Shown here: positions 32,360 through 45,387 of the stretch, in pieces
How the letters are laid out: each line of letters begins with the position of its first letter
How positions within the stretch are numbered: position 1 is the first letter of the stretch
NCBI GenBank assembly: GCA_030015575.1
Contig: JASDDO010000006.1
Location: 375,184,137 to 375,248,136, forward strand
Reading direction: 5' to 3'
Length of the DNA stretch: 64,000 bases
Source of the DNA: Agapanthus africanus
Lineage: Eukaryota > Streptophyta > Magnoliopsida > Asparagales > Amaryllidaceae
Position numbers and translations under genes: made by a program
The notes under the pieces: model-generated
Databases searched by the model: none
Seen by the model: only the letters and a program-made list of their open reading frames with translations
Told to the model about the DNA's origin: nothing

Positions 32360-33510
32360 ATGGCTTCCAACTGCACCAACTGCGACAACTCCCGCTCCGT
32401 CCCGTCTGGAGGAATAACTTACAGGCCCCAAGCAGCCTCCATCTTCGCAATGCCGATGGAACAGGTAACACAGGCCACTACTGGGTTGTTCTTCGGGACT
32501 ATGCTCCCGCCAATGAGCTTCAACGCACCAGTGCCGTCACAGGAAGCTCCAAAGAAGTCGGCCTTTGATCGACTTACTACTACCATGGACCCTTTCAACG
32601 GGTCGTCCAAGTCCAACGCCTCGGTCTTTAACAGACTAGGCCAAAACTCAAGTGGGCCCGCGAAGAAGCCTGCAATACCCGAAGAAGTTATCCCGAAGCG
32701 GATAGCTATCCCAGCTCCGATAAACGAAGTCGTCAGAGGGGCTTCTCCTGCTAAGGGATCGGTCTTTGCATGACTGGCCATCCCAATTCCTGCTTCGGGT
32801 GAGATCGTTACAAGTGCTTCCCCTGCCCAAAAGTCGGCCCTCACAAGATTGACTATTCCCTCTCAGTGGACGTCTTTCTTTGATAGGCTGACACCGACAA
32901 CAAATTCTCATCAGATCAGGGGACATGACGAAGCTACCCAGACAACATAGGTGATCCCGGCTACACAACATGCTCGACGTCGTCACTGGCGCCGAGTGAG
33001 AAAAGCTGGAGGCAGCTCTCCTTCTGGACCTACACCACCAGCTCCAATGGTGGAATTTGATGCTATTGTTCCAACTGGGAACATCTTTGAGCCGCTCAGG
33101 AGGGTGCACAAGAACTCTCCAACTGCTGTGTTGAAAAGGTCTCCTCCATATGTGGAGAACATTACAAAGGCAAACCCGGAACAGCCCTCTCAGCGTCTGT
33201 CCTCCAAAATCTACAGGGTCTGGAGAAGAGTCCAAGACTCTGTAATTGACAAAGACTACTCCCGCCGATCAAAGAAAATGAAGGTCCGGCAAGAGGAGAA
33301 TCATCCCGCCGTCGTACCATAGAAAGTATCGTCTGCGATAGCCCCCTCAACTTCGACCACCCATAAAAGGAGAAGGCCGGAGAAGATCCCCGTGTCTACG
33401 ACAAATCTCAAGGGCACTGAACCTGAACGCCCAAGTCTGGAGGCATGGTAGTGCCCACCGTCTACATGGCTTCCGGAAAAGAGGAAAACCGTACTTCTGG
33501 GGGTCATCGA
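32360..33510 (+). pseudogene. gag: Element C Gag, N-terminal piece (before element E)
   Basis: It starts MASNCTNC like B and continues with the Pro/Ser-rich SVF(D/N)RL repeats. Stops at 32770-32772 (TGA) and 32949-32951 (TAG) and a frameshift between 33322 and 33445 disable it. The last codons read VYMASGKEENRTSGGHR. They continue after element E with RPLTRSVTKAQEQQ, matching B's Gag in this region. Bases 33506-33510 are the ATCGA duplication. Confidence 0.85.
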
Positions 33511-35716
33511 TGTAGGGTTCCTAGGCACTCTAACAAGGTCCTACAAGGCATCAACCATGCCCAATTCAAAAATTTAGCCGTGCCGAACAACCCTAACCAA
33601 GATCGTATACTAGAGATTATGCGAAAAATAGCAAGTTAAACACTTTAACTACAATGAAAGGGATTACAACTTTTGTAGATCCGGTCCTTCACTTCTAAAG
33701 CTCCGTGTTGACGTCCTTTCGCTGCGATCATCGGGATCCCGGACTCTAGCGATGGTTTCTTCGGAGAAATGAGCGGGCTAGGTCGTTGACTTCGAGGCCG
33801 AAGATGATCTATATCTAGGAGACACAAACTCAAGCTCCATCTTCACTAGGTCAAGAACTTTATGAAGAGAACACTCTAAACTAAATGGCAAGTAGTAGAG
33901 GATGATGAAATAGAAAATGGGTTCACTTTAGATTTGGATTTCTCACTCTAAATCTTCACTTGAAAAATTCTAGAAAGTCTTTCTTCACTTGAAGAAGAGG
34001 AGGAAGAAGAAAAGAATAAGAATGAATCATATAAAATGAATAATCAAGTGAAGTCTATCATAATGCAACCATGGGTGAGCTAACCTTTGTAGAGACTAAA
34101 CCATAGTTAATTATAATGGTTTGGTTAATGAATATCTTAATCAAGACAAAATGAGTGGACTTTGTCAAAGTTGATTCGAGCTTCATGAAGCTTCAAGCCA
34201 TGACAAAAGAAGCTACCATTTTGAATAATTAAGATAAATAAAAAGCTAAATTATAATTAACATGGTGTATGTCACACACCCACCCATGTTTGCATGTATC
34301 ATCAATCATGATACAAACTAGTGCACAAACATATATCACATATACAACTTGTGCACATCAAGTGAGAAAATCAATCTTAAGTGAAGCAATACAAGTTAAT
34401 GTAAAGTAATATATCAAATATATAATTATACATTAAATCATTAAATCATTAAATCAACACTTGATTTAACGATCCAGTCATATCGCATATAACCGACTAA
34501 TATCTAGTGTATCAATGTATCGAATCAACACTTGATTCGGTAACCCGGCTATATCTCATATAACCGTCCGATGATACAAATCGCGAGAATAGAATACAGT
34601 ATCACATACTGGTATTATTCTCGGTCTCGTACATATCTCGTATGCGCTCCTATTTCGTTTCGCTTGAGCCAGGAAACCTCTGTGTAGGACTCTAAAGACT
34701 CGTTAATACGCCGGCAGTAGGTGGTGATCATATCAATCACCCACAAGCCGCAAGCGGTCTGCTAAACGTAACGGCAACCCGGATATTGAGCGATCAGAAG
34801 ATCAACGAGCAAGCCTGCTCACACTCCTGCGAATCCAATCAGTAACACTTACCGCACAGTCCGGTCTGTTCGTCTGATATGTCGCATATCTCGCCTAGGG
34901 GTGGTAAACGTCAGACCCCAGCAGCTTGATAAGTCATGCTGATGTAAGGTCCATAACAAGCATGAAACTACTGATAACACTTACCAGTAAATCAGTGCAA
35001 CCCTGGCCAGGGATTTCCAGTTATGGCCAGTCGAGCATAGCGCAACATCAACCCCCAATTCCGGGAGAGACGAACCCCCTCCTATCGCTCATTTCCTACA
35101 TGTGAATCGGGACTGTACCCAAAAACCACCTGTTTGCATGACTCAGTAGAGCCGTGGTAGGGTGGAAATCAAAGCACAGTGGGAGACACACAATACTCTA
35201 TAACGATCTCGGGTCAACAGACTAAGCTATACCAGTGTCACCAGAGAACTGCCATCTGACGTGAGGTATAATACCATCTGGGAGTTCTCGGCGAGTCCGT
35301 TCAGTGTACTCAGTCTCCACTGAGCACCCGCATACCGTCTCTGATGTCAAACACCAATAGATATGGGATCATCCATCGCCCATCATATGGGTCGAGAAGA
35401 TATACGCTAGTCTACTCTGGAATATCGATGCCCCGTCTCGATATTCCCACGACTAGGAACATTGAAGGATGTACTCATGGACTACCCAGGCCCCACTAGT
35501 ATGATCTACATCATAGCCCTGGAAGTCGAGTACTCATTCTAAGGGCTTTATCAACATGTAACAGAGAGACAATAAGTATACATGTTAAGATAAAGAGCAA
35601 CCAGATAGCGTACTATCATGTCGAGCAAGAAAGTCCTCCCTATATATGTCCCAGCATCCACTACATTATACATCTCATGTACAGTAATGGCCTATAGGGC
35701 ATACATATAACTAACA
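33511..35716 (-). repeat. Element E 3' LTR (left)
   Basis: 2206 bp, aligned along its length with 41812-44006. It carries a 71-bp imperfect duplication (AATCAAC at 34452 and 34523) holding two hairpins, AAATCAACACTTGATTT and GAATCAACACTTGATTC. One short tandem extra (ATTAAATC near 34440) is absent from the other LTR. Confidence 0.93.
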
Positions 35717-35731
35717 ATCAACCACTTGCAC
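35717..35731 (-). other. Polypurine tract of element E
   Basis: The minus strand reads AGTGCAAGTGGTTGAT immediately before the LTR start TGTTAG, the familiar form of a copia PPT (compare CAAGTGGGAGATTG). Confidence 0.7.
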
Positions 35732-35739
35732 TAGGGCCA

Positions 35740-38455
35740 TCTATAGCAGTGGTTGTAGTATCTCATACTCAACCATCCCATAATAGTCTCTCTCTGGGAA
35801 AAGGCCTTTGTGAGTGGATCCGCCGTGTTGTCCTCTGAGTCTAATCTCCTAACCTCGATCTTCCTGGAGATCAACTATCTCCATGATCAGGTGATACTGC
35901 CTAGGAATATGTCTGGGTCACTGATGGGACTGTGGTTCCTGGGTCAAAAACCACACTTCCATTGTCACACAATGGTAAGAACCTAGTTCATCTCATGAAC
36001 TAATATACACCCAAACTGCCTCTTTGGTAGTATCTTTAATAGCGATGTCACCAGCCTTTATCGTCTAGTTTGCCACGGTATCTAGTTTGGAACTCTTCCA
36101 ACATACCGTCCCTCCAATGAGGGTAAAGACAATGCCTGTGACTGACATTCAGTCAACCTTATCACCCTGGAACTTTTCCAGTGATTCTCCCCAGGATCAA
36201 CTGATACCATCTCACAACAACTAGTGAGAATCCTAACATCCAATTAGATCTATCTTATAGATCCAAAACCTAGGATTTAGGAGGTATCACTTTGATCCTA
36301 TATGGAGAATCCATGTGATAAGAGGAGATTGACCGATCGTAGCATAGGAAACTCTTTTCCTATCAAGAGTATGTTGTCCACGTACAATACGAGGATGACC
36401 ACCTTACTCTCTACTACCTTTTTGTATATACAAGGTTCATCTACTATTTTGATGAAGTCAAACTCTTTGACTACCACATCAAAACAGATGTTCCAACTCC
36501 GCGATGCCTGCTTTATCCTGTAAAGCAACTTGCACACGTTTTCGCTGCTCCCACTGTCTACGAAGCCCTCTGGCTGTGTACTTATAGACGCTCTCTTCTA
36601 AATCAATATTTAGAAAAGCAGTCATGACACCCAACCACCAGATATCGTAATCATGGTATGTAGCAATGGCAAGTAGGATCCGGATGGACTTAAGCACAGC
36701 CACTGGAAAAGGTTTCATCATTATCCACGCCTGGTCGATGACGAAAACCTTTAACAAGTCTAGCTTTGAAAGTCTCAACTTTTATATCTACACCAAGTAA
36801 TCTTCTCAAGATATACTTGCTCCTGATGGGGATTTAACCCTTCAGATATAGCAGCCAAAGTCCATACTTTGTTGGTGTACATGGATTCCATCTCAGATCG
36901 CTAAGCATCCAGCCATTCTTACAGAGTCCCCACTCTTGATGGCCTGCTCGAAACTAGTTGGGTCATCATCTCGTGATGCAATCCTCGCTCCCACTGTCAT
37001 CGAGAAATCGAAGTATCTCTCAGGAGGATGAGGAACCCTGTTAGATCGGCGGAGAGGCTGAGGTTCGTCGGAATCTATTGAATCCTTTAGTTCCACCAAA
37101 ATTATCTGCTGTAGTTTGTATAGCTGGAACTCCTTCCAGTTCTACCTCATGACCACTAGTATCTTCATAAGAAATTTCCTTTCACAAAGGTGGTATGTTG
37201 AGAAACAAAACATATTTTGTTCCTCTGTTAGGTAGAAGATATTCCCTTGCGAATGCTTGGGATATCCAACAAACTTCTACAGAACTGACTTTTCCTCGAG
37301 CTTGTCCGGATTTTGCTTTTAGACATAGGCCGGACAAGCCCAAATCTTAACAAACTTAAGATATGGGCTCTTCCCATTCCATATCACATATGAAGTGGTA
37401 GGCAATGGATTTGATTGGAACCCTATTCAATAGGTATACAGCTTCTCAAGTGCATAACTCCCAAAAGGAAATAGGAAAGTTAGTAGTACTCATCATAGAG
37501 CGCACCATATCACATAGGGTGTGATTGCTCCGCCCCGATACACCGACGTACTGTGGTGTATACGGAGGAGTAATGCTGAGAGAGAATCTCATTCTCTTTT
37601 AGAATAGTCCAGGAATCCCGTGCTCAAGTATTCTCCTTCCTGATCACATCAAATGACATAATACTTATACCCATTTTTGGTTCTCTACTTATAACTTATA
37701 TTCGGTGATTATCTCAAAAGTTTCGGACTTGTGTTTCAACAGGAACATATGTCTGAATCTAGAGAGATCATCAGTGAATGTAATGAAGTACAAAGAACCA
37801 ATTCTGGCATATGTAGACATGGGACCTTCATACATCACTATGTATCAGTCCCAAGAGTTCACTAACTCTTTCTCTGTTTCCAATAAACGGAGCTGTGGTC
37901 ATCTTATCTCTGTGACATGACCGGCAAGTTTCACAAGATGTAAATTCAAACTAATTTAAATATGCATCTAAATGTAACTTTAGCTAGTCGGATCACATTG
38001 ATATGACCTAGTCTACAAAACCTCAAGAAGGATTCGTTCATTTCTAAACTCTTTCTATCGTGTGTGTTCTGTATACTAAGAACTGTAGTTTGATTTAGAA
38101 TGTTAATGCTTTTAGATAACGTGCCTGAACCGATCAACTCTTGATATAGGAAATGTTCAAAACATTATACAACAATACAAAATTATATCCTTTCTTTACT
38201 AATAAAGAGACTAATATGATGTTGTATATCAGGTTCGGTATCTAATAACATTCGTTCAGAATCAATGTATTCTGGTAATACAGGATGATAGTGACCAACA
38301 GACTTGGCTGCAACACTTGCACCATTTTCTGTCTCATGAAACTTATCACCCGTTCTCAGTTCTCTACCTTTCTGTAGCCCATGTAACAGATTACATATTC
38401 GGGATCCTGATCTGGTATCTAATACCCAGGACGTAAAGGATACCGAGAAACAGTT
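35740..38455 (-). pseudogene. pol: Element E Pol remnant: protease, integrase, reverse transcriptase, RNase H
   Basis: In element order: a protease piece SWVLDT.SGS with the following LLHGLQKGREL (about 38330-38450); a GAG-pre-integrase piece FLRFCRLGHIN (37946-38137); integrase pieces including a degenerate PPYTPQ-like stretch (about 37480-37600) and the LNRVPIKSI...DMEW region near 37200-37440; an R-R-S-N-R hinge (36893-37099); reverse transcriptase with FPVAVLKSIRILLAIA, KQASRSWN and YVDN in place of YVDD (36298-36778); and RNase H ending ADPLTKAFSQ (about 35760-36000). Many frameshifts and stops are present, and the YVDN change would kill catalysis. No lineage within copia is assigned. 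Confidence 0.82.
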
Positions 38456-38689
38456 CTATGTAATAAACATACCCGAAAAAGATGCATCATCATGCACTTT
38501 CTTCGTTTGGGCGGCATGGGAAATCTGGTATTCCCCAATTTCCTGCTCGGTCTTATAACAATTATAAGTTGGAGAGGGACCAACGTTCCCCAGCTCAGTA
38601 TAACAAGCGGGTTCGGTCAATACATCCATATTATTATCTTGATTAAGGCGTGATATGGTCGCTACCTGGAGAGAGAGAGAAGAAAACAC

Positions 38690-41600
38690 TCTGCGTGCGC
38701 TCTTGCAAGATTAGATTGGTTATATATTTTATCTAATCAGGATGGTTCCCACTGTTTTTATCAAATCTTCCTTCAAACTTTAAAATGAAAGACTAGCCGG
38801 GATTAATTACACTCTACAAGTTCGCCAATCTTTCGGCCAGGCCAGTGCCGGTATTTTGAGAGAGGTTCCCCGTGCTTTCGCACGGACCTAATTAAAATAA
38901 ACCTCGTTTTTCCAGGGGCGTAACCCCGTTGACACCTTTCTAGACACCTACTTGATCGTCTAATTGTAATGTGCAAAACTCTCCCAGGAGTAACAATTAC
39001 TCGCAGTGGGTATCGGGATCCAACTATCTCATAGAAGGTATGCAATCTCATTGCAAATTTCAACACTTGAAACTCTCGATAATGGTTTTTACCCCTAGCA
39101 CCTATGACCTTGGCTATGGTCAACAAATCATAAGCACTAGTCAAGTTCTACTCGTCATTTCGTGATTAATTAGACCCACCCACATGACCCTTGGCTAAGG
39201 TCAACAAAGTCACATGACTGTCCTAACTAATCACATCATATGCTGTGTAGGAAGACATCACTTAGCTACCGTACACTACGCCTTGGCTATGGTCGACAAA
39301 CGCAGCACGAATACTAAGTACTCTACTTCCTAAAATGACGGAGTGTTGCGGATGGTTTTTAATAAAACCTTTAACGCTTTGAACTTGATCTCGCTGCAGA
39401 ATCAAATGGTTTTTAAATGGAGTGTTTTTGAGGCTTTTGCTAGTTTCGCTAAAGAGGTCATTCCCGGTGAAGGGATCTCGGCTCTTTCCTCGTCGAATGA
39501 GGTGCAGGATATTCACAATACCACTATGCAAAGCAAGAACTAGAAAAGCAGTCAAAAGACAAACCGAAGGTTGTAGCATCTGCTAGTTATTGCTAAAGAG
39601 GTCACTCCCGGTGAAGGGATCTCGGCTCTTTCCTTATCGAATAAGGTGCTGGATGTTCTACAAGGAACACCGCTATGCAAAGCAACAACTAGAGCTACCT
39701 GATTTTTGAAATTCGATTCCGCAACATCTTTTAGGTTTATTTTCTTTCATTAATCTCATTAATGAATGTCCCATCATTTAAGTCCACCTAAACATCACAG
39801 ATAAATACAACATACACTTATACCATCCGCATTCGCCTCGATGTCCCGTCTGCACCGTTAGGTTAGGTAACTAACAGCAGAATGGGGCAGGGCTAGCGTG
39901 GGTGTAAAACATAAGCAACATCTATATAATATATCATATATACTATATACAGTATCTATCTGATCATATCACATGATCACATCACAGATAACGCAGCAGA
40001 AAATATCATATGAAAATATTGGATATACTAGGACGTCCGTGTTTTATTTTGAGCCTATATAAAACACGGATTCCACGGTCGTGATGAATAGCCAATCCCA
40101 CACCCCTAGACCCCTATGAGAGCGGCAAGCAACCCTACCAATTCTAGAGTTAGGAGACCCGGACTCGACTCCTCGAGATGGTCTCCCACTGGACCCTAGA
40201 ACCCGGTTACTTGTGCTTCCCTCCTTGGGTCTATCCTAATGCGAAAAAGTAAATAATATACAATGGTGACATCATCCTCAGCCCGAAAGTGCCCCAATAA
40301 AAGAATATTACATACAATGAATTTTACATGAATGAAAAAGAAAAACTCTCATCTCACATAAAAAAAACCCGGTTATTCAAACACGACGATCCAATATAAC
40401 ATATCCAGCAACACATAACATCACATGTCATCAACGTAAGTAAATATGCCCATCCTAATTTTCGTTGACATATAGCAACGAAACCGGCGATATCACATAT
40501 TACACTTACGGTCGCAGAAAAAAAAAGTGTAAAACTATAATAGTTGGAATCCGCGACCTTCATAGACATCGCATGCCTAAGCAAATGAATTCCTTAGACA
40601 TCGCATGCCTAACAATTATAAACCCCGCATTTCAGTCTCAAAACCGAAAACACTTTTCAATACCAAGTCGGGCAATTCAACAAGATTCCCGACATCCTGA
40701 TCGAATGCTCGTCGCAAACTTTAGTAGACGGCCGCACCCCCGGATGCCGTCGACGAAGTGCACTAAGGCGGAACACCGCTACCGCGAGCACCCGAACGGA
40801 TGCTTTTGGCTACGGGGTTCTCCTACAGTCACTTGGTCGGGGCTATGGGGCGTGGCTATCTATTAAGTTTACCCGGCGAGTATCCGCGTACGCTACGTGA
40901 TTGCGACGGACTTTTGATCACATCAAAATTCCGTGGCAACCGATCAAATGAGACCGAACTGCTAGATTTATAACATTCAAATTAGTTATCTCATGACTAC
41001 TTATGGATTCCAAATATTGTATCACATTCCAGATAAATAGACAATGTTAAACTTTCCGATCGAATAATCAAACATCCAAGTTTTCCCAAATAGCTCAACA
41101 CTTGAAATAAGTTTTAAAACATCCATTTCATGCCACAGTACCAACGGTCCAGCTGTAGAAGGGTCAAGCCAACGCCTCACATGTGGCACGCCGTACTACC
41201 CCAAACCCTAAGGTTCAAAAGGCAGTTCAAGACGGTCACATGATCGAGTTAAGGTTTGTTGTCTTCTAGAGGGTCCATCGCGTTACTTACACGATTTAGA
41301 ACGTTCTTAAACTACGGAAAGATCCAACACTTGGAAATTTTCCGGCAGGGGAAAAAGTGAGTTATTGATATCCGGTCGAACTTTTTAACACGTTCTAAAA
41401 TTACCCGGAAAAACAAAAACAATGTCAAATTATCCGATCGAATCAACGAGTCCCCAATACACCCCAGAAAACTCAACACTTAAGTAAATAAAAAAATATC
41501 TAGAAGAATCAGGAATTACAGACGGACATTACTGTACAAAAAAGAAACCCTAACTCTACTGTTGAGCCGCGGAACCGCCGCTAATAGCATGTCATTGCCG

Positions 41601-41796
41601 TGGTTCCGCAGCCGTTTAAGTGAGTTAGTGTCTCATTTTTCACATATGTCCATAGAATTCCCTGTTGATTTTTTTGAGTATTTTTAATTTGGAAAAAAAC
41701 ACATTTTCAGAAAATGTCCAGAGAGGGGTAAAATCGGGGGATTCCAGGTTCGATCGGACTTTAATCTTCGTCTAGACTTCGCGTAAAGCTCTAGCT
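38690..41796. other. Unassigned sequence between element E pol remnant and its PBS
   Basis: There is no gag and no credible ORF in 3.1 kb. A 144-bp duplication is seen around 39440-39720 (AAAGAGGTCA at 39451 and AAAGAGGTCAC at 39595). Bases 38870-38960 (GACACCTTTCTAGACACC) resemble the leader of element A (10810-10850). 39830-41700 has GC-rich blocks and a TATATAAAACACGG stretch like an LTR in reverse orientation. It may hold one or more fragments nested in E, but I cannot define their ends. Confidence 0.4.
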
Positions 41797-41810
41797 TGGC
41801 TCTGATACCA
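41797..41810 (-). other. Primer binding site of element E (initiator tRNA-Met type)
   Basis: The minus strand reads TGGTATCAGAGCCA one base from the 5' LTR. This is the classic site complementary to initiator tRNA-Met used by plant copia elements. Confidence 0.9.
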
Positions 41811-41811
41811 C

Positions 41812-44006
41812 TGTATGGTTCCTAGGCACTCTAACAAGGTCCTACAAGGCATCAACCATGCCCAATTCAAAAATTTAGCCGTGCCGAACAACCCTAACCA
41901 AGATCGTATAGAGATTATGCGAAAACTAGCAAGTTAAACACTTTAACGACAAGTGAAAGGGATTACAACCTTTGTAGATCCGGTCCTTCACTTCTAAAGC
42001 TCCGTGTTGATGTCCCTTCGCTGCGATCATTGGGATCCCGGACTCTAGCGATGGTTTTTTCGGAGAAATGAGGGGGCTAGGTCGTTGACTTCGAGGCCGA
42101 AGATGATCTACGTCGAGAAGACTCAAACTCAAGCTCCATCTTCACTAGTCAAGAACTCTGTGAAGAGAACACCCTAAAATAAATGGCAAGTAGTAGAGGA
42201 TGATGAAATAGGAAATGAGTTCACTTTAGATTTGGATTTCTCACTCTAAATCTTCACTTGAAAAATTCTAGAAAGTTTTTCTTCACTTGAAGAAGAGGAA
42301 GAAGAAGAAAAGAATAAGAATGAATCATATAAAATGAATAATCAAGTGAAGTCTATCATAATGCAACCATAGGTAAGCTAACCTTTGTAGAGACTAAAGC
42401 ATAGTTAATTATAATGGTTTGGTTAATGAATATCTTAATCAAGACAAAATGAGTGGACTTTGTCAAAGTTGATTCAAGCTTCATGAAGCTTCAAGCCATG
42501 ACAAAAGAAGCCACCATTTTGAATAATTAAGATAAATAAAAACCTAAATTATAATTAACATGGTGTATGTCACATACCCACCCATATTTGCATGTATCAT
42601 CAATCATGATACAAACTAGTGCACAAACATATATCACATATACAACCTGTGCACATCAAGTGAGAAAATCAATCTTAAGTGAACCAATACTAGTTAATGT
42701 AAAGTAATATATCAAATATATAATTATACATTAAATCATTAAATCAACACTTGATTTAACGATCCGGTCATATCGCATATAACCGACTAATATCTAGTGT
42801 ATCAATGTATCGAATCAACACTTGATTCGGTAACCCGGCTATATCTCATATAACCGTCCGATGATACAAATCGCGAGAATAGAATACAGTATCACATACT
42901 GGTATTATTCTCGGTCCCGCACATATCTCATATGCGCTCCTATTTCATTTCTCTTAAGCCAGGAAACCTCTGTGTAGGACTCTGAAGACTCGTCAATACG
43001 CCGGCAGTAGGTGGTGATCATATCAATCACCTACAAGCCGCAAGCGGTCTGCTAAACGTAACGGCCATCCGGGTATTGAGCGATCAGAAGATCAACGAGC
43101 AAGCCTGCTCACACTCCTGCGAATCCAATCAGTAACACTTACCGCACAGTCCGGTCTGTTCGTCTGATATGTCGCATATCTCGCCTAGGAGTGGTAAACG
43201 TCAGACCCCAGCAGCTTGATAATTCATGCCGATGTAAGGTCCATAACAAGTATGAAACTACTGATAACACTTATCAGTAAATCAGTGCAACCCTGGCCAG
43301 AGATTTCCAGTTATGGCCAGTCGAGCATAGCGCAACATCAACCCCCAATTCCGGGAGAGACGAATCCCCTCCTATCGCTCTTTGCCTCTATGTGAATCGG
43401 GACTGCACCCAAAAACCACCTGTTTGCATGACTCAGTAGAGCCGTGGTAGGGTGGAAATCAAAGCACAGTGGGAGACACACAAGACTCTATGACGATCTC
43501 GGGTCAACAGACTAAGCTGTACCAGTGTCACCAGAGAACTGCCATCTGACGTGAGGTATAATACCATCTGGGAGTTCTCGGCGAGTCCGTTCAGTGTACT
43601 CAGTCTCCACTGAGCACCCGCATACCGTCTCTGATGTCAAACACCAATGGATATGAGATCATCCATCGCCCATCACATGGGTCGAGAAGATATACGCTAG
43701 TCTACTCTGGAATATCGATGCCCCGTCTCGATATTCCCATGACTAGGAACATTGAAGGATGTACTCATGGACTACCCAGGCCCCACTAGTATGATCTAAA
43801 TCATAGTTCTGGAAGTCGAGTACTCATCCTAAGGGCTTTATCAACATGTAACAGAGAGACAATAAGTATACATGTTAAGATAAAGAGCAACTAGATAGCG
43901 TACTATCATGTCGAGCAAGAAAGTCCTCCCTATATATATCCCAGCATCCACTACATTATACATCTCATGTACAATAATGGCCTCTAGGGCATACATATAA
44001 CTAACA
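41812..44006 (-). repeat. Element E 5' LTR (right)
   Basis: 2195 bp, TG...CA, matching 33511-35716 with many substitutions and small indels. The flanking ATCGA at 44007-44011 leads straight back into element C's Gag frame. Confidence 0.93.
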
Positions 44007-44011
44007 ATCGA

Positions 44012-45387
44012 CCACTTACGCGGTCCGTAACTAAGGCTCAAGAGCAACAATAGAAACTTCAGGAGATACTGACGAAGATGGCCGCACTTACTGGGTAGAA
44101 AGAAAGCTCTGAAGTATCGTCGGATCAACGCCAGGAGAAGGAAACCGATGCCGAGTTTCTACGAAGGATGCTCGAGAAAAAAGATAAAGAGACCGCGGAA
44201 CAAGTGGCTAATATAAAACAAATGGCGCTCCTATTCCAAGATATGGTGGGGATGATTATCCAGCCGGACCCTCCAGCCGAAGATCCCTCAATAATCATTG
44301 AAGACGACAGAGGGAAGACATAAAACTTTCTTCCGGCTTTATCAACAGCCAGAGAGGAGACGATCTCGAAATCTGCGCTTGATGACTATATAGCTCAACA
44401 AATACGAGCTCATCAGGCAAGTGAAGCCACTGGCCAAGTCGTCAGAACTGGGCGACCATATTCAGGCTGGTATGATCAAATTAAGTACCCGCGGGGATAT
44501 ATGATTCCTAAATTTCACGTGTACAAGGGGACAGGAAACCCCCATCAGTATGTCGCTCAGTTCAGGGCTCTCTGCGGCAATACCAAAAGTGATGACAAAT
44601 TGCTACTTCGCCAGTTCATCGACAGTTTAGCAGAGACAGCTTCCGAATAGTACTCAGAGCTTCCGAATGACTCCATTAAAACATTCATAGAAATGGAGTT
44701 GTTATTCACCCAGCGTTTCGCAAGTGCCAGCGAACGCACCCCGATCACAGTGCCAAGGTGAAGCCAGGAGAGACTTGGGTTTAGTATGCAATTCGGTGGC
44801 GTAACATGTGGTCGAGATGCGAACAACGCATAGAAGAAGCTCCTGCCGTGGGCATGTTCGTGGGGACCCTGGATCTGCAGGCAACTATATCCCAATTCAT
44901 GATGTTCTTCAAGCCGACCACTTTCCAAGCCTTGATCGACAAGCTAGCCCAAATGGACCAGATAGGTCATAGACCGCCCTCCTCGAAAATGGAGCTTCGG
45001 AACGAAAAGGGTAAACGGAAGGCGACCTTTATCACTAACGCTCAACAACAGCCGAGTGATCTGAAACCGGTTGCTCACCAAGGCAACAAACCGTGATTCT
45101 TCGACGAGAAGTTGAGACGTCCTTACTCGTTTCCCCCGGATAAAACAAGGAGACTGTTCGAACTAACGGTGCGCAACAGGCTCATCACCTTGCCACATCC
45201 GAAATGCCCACTGCAGCCCGGCGATTTCAACAATCTCAATTACTGCCCCTATCACCGAATATTAGGCCATCCAATCGAAAATTGCTTCATCTTCAAAAAC
45301 TAGATTGAGGACCAGTACCAACAAGGCAAATTCGCACGGTCTGAAAACTGGAGGGTAAACCCACCACAACCGCATGCTCCTAAAAAG
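44012..45387 (+). pseudogene. gag: Element C Gag, capsid and zinc module 1 (after element E)
   Basis: It continues the Gag of 32360-33510 through the coiled acidic stretch (RRMLEKKDKETAEQ), the capsid (WYDQIKYPRGY, FHVYKGTGNPHQY, LLFTQRFASASERTP) and a CPYHRILGHPIENC module near 45250. Stops include TAG 44051-44053, a TAA in the DDRGKT region and a TAG within the capsid (SE.YSELPN). A frameshift near 44750 and a TAG at 45301 break it further. It is non-functional. Confidence 0.87.

Larger units (their letters stand above)
33511..44006 (-). mobile_element. Element E: decayed Ty1/copia retrotransposon
   Basis: LTRs at 33511-35716 and 41812-44006 start TG, end CA and are flanked by ATCGA (33506-33510 and 44007-44011). 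A TGGTATCAGAGCCA primer site beside the right LTR and a purine-rich tract beside the left one set it on the minus strand. Coding remnants in the order protease, integrase, reverse transcriptase, RNase H prove the Ty1/copia superfamily. Gag is not recognisable, and 3 kb of unassigned sequence (38690-41796) lies where the leader and gag should be. LTRs differ by several percent in the first 400 bp, so it is older than A and G. Confidence 0.9.

Noticed and set aside
40465-40866. 133-codon ORF in element E
   Set aside because: No recognisable domain, and it lies in sequence resembling a reversed LTR fragment.
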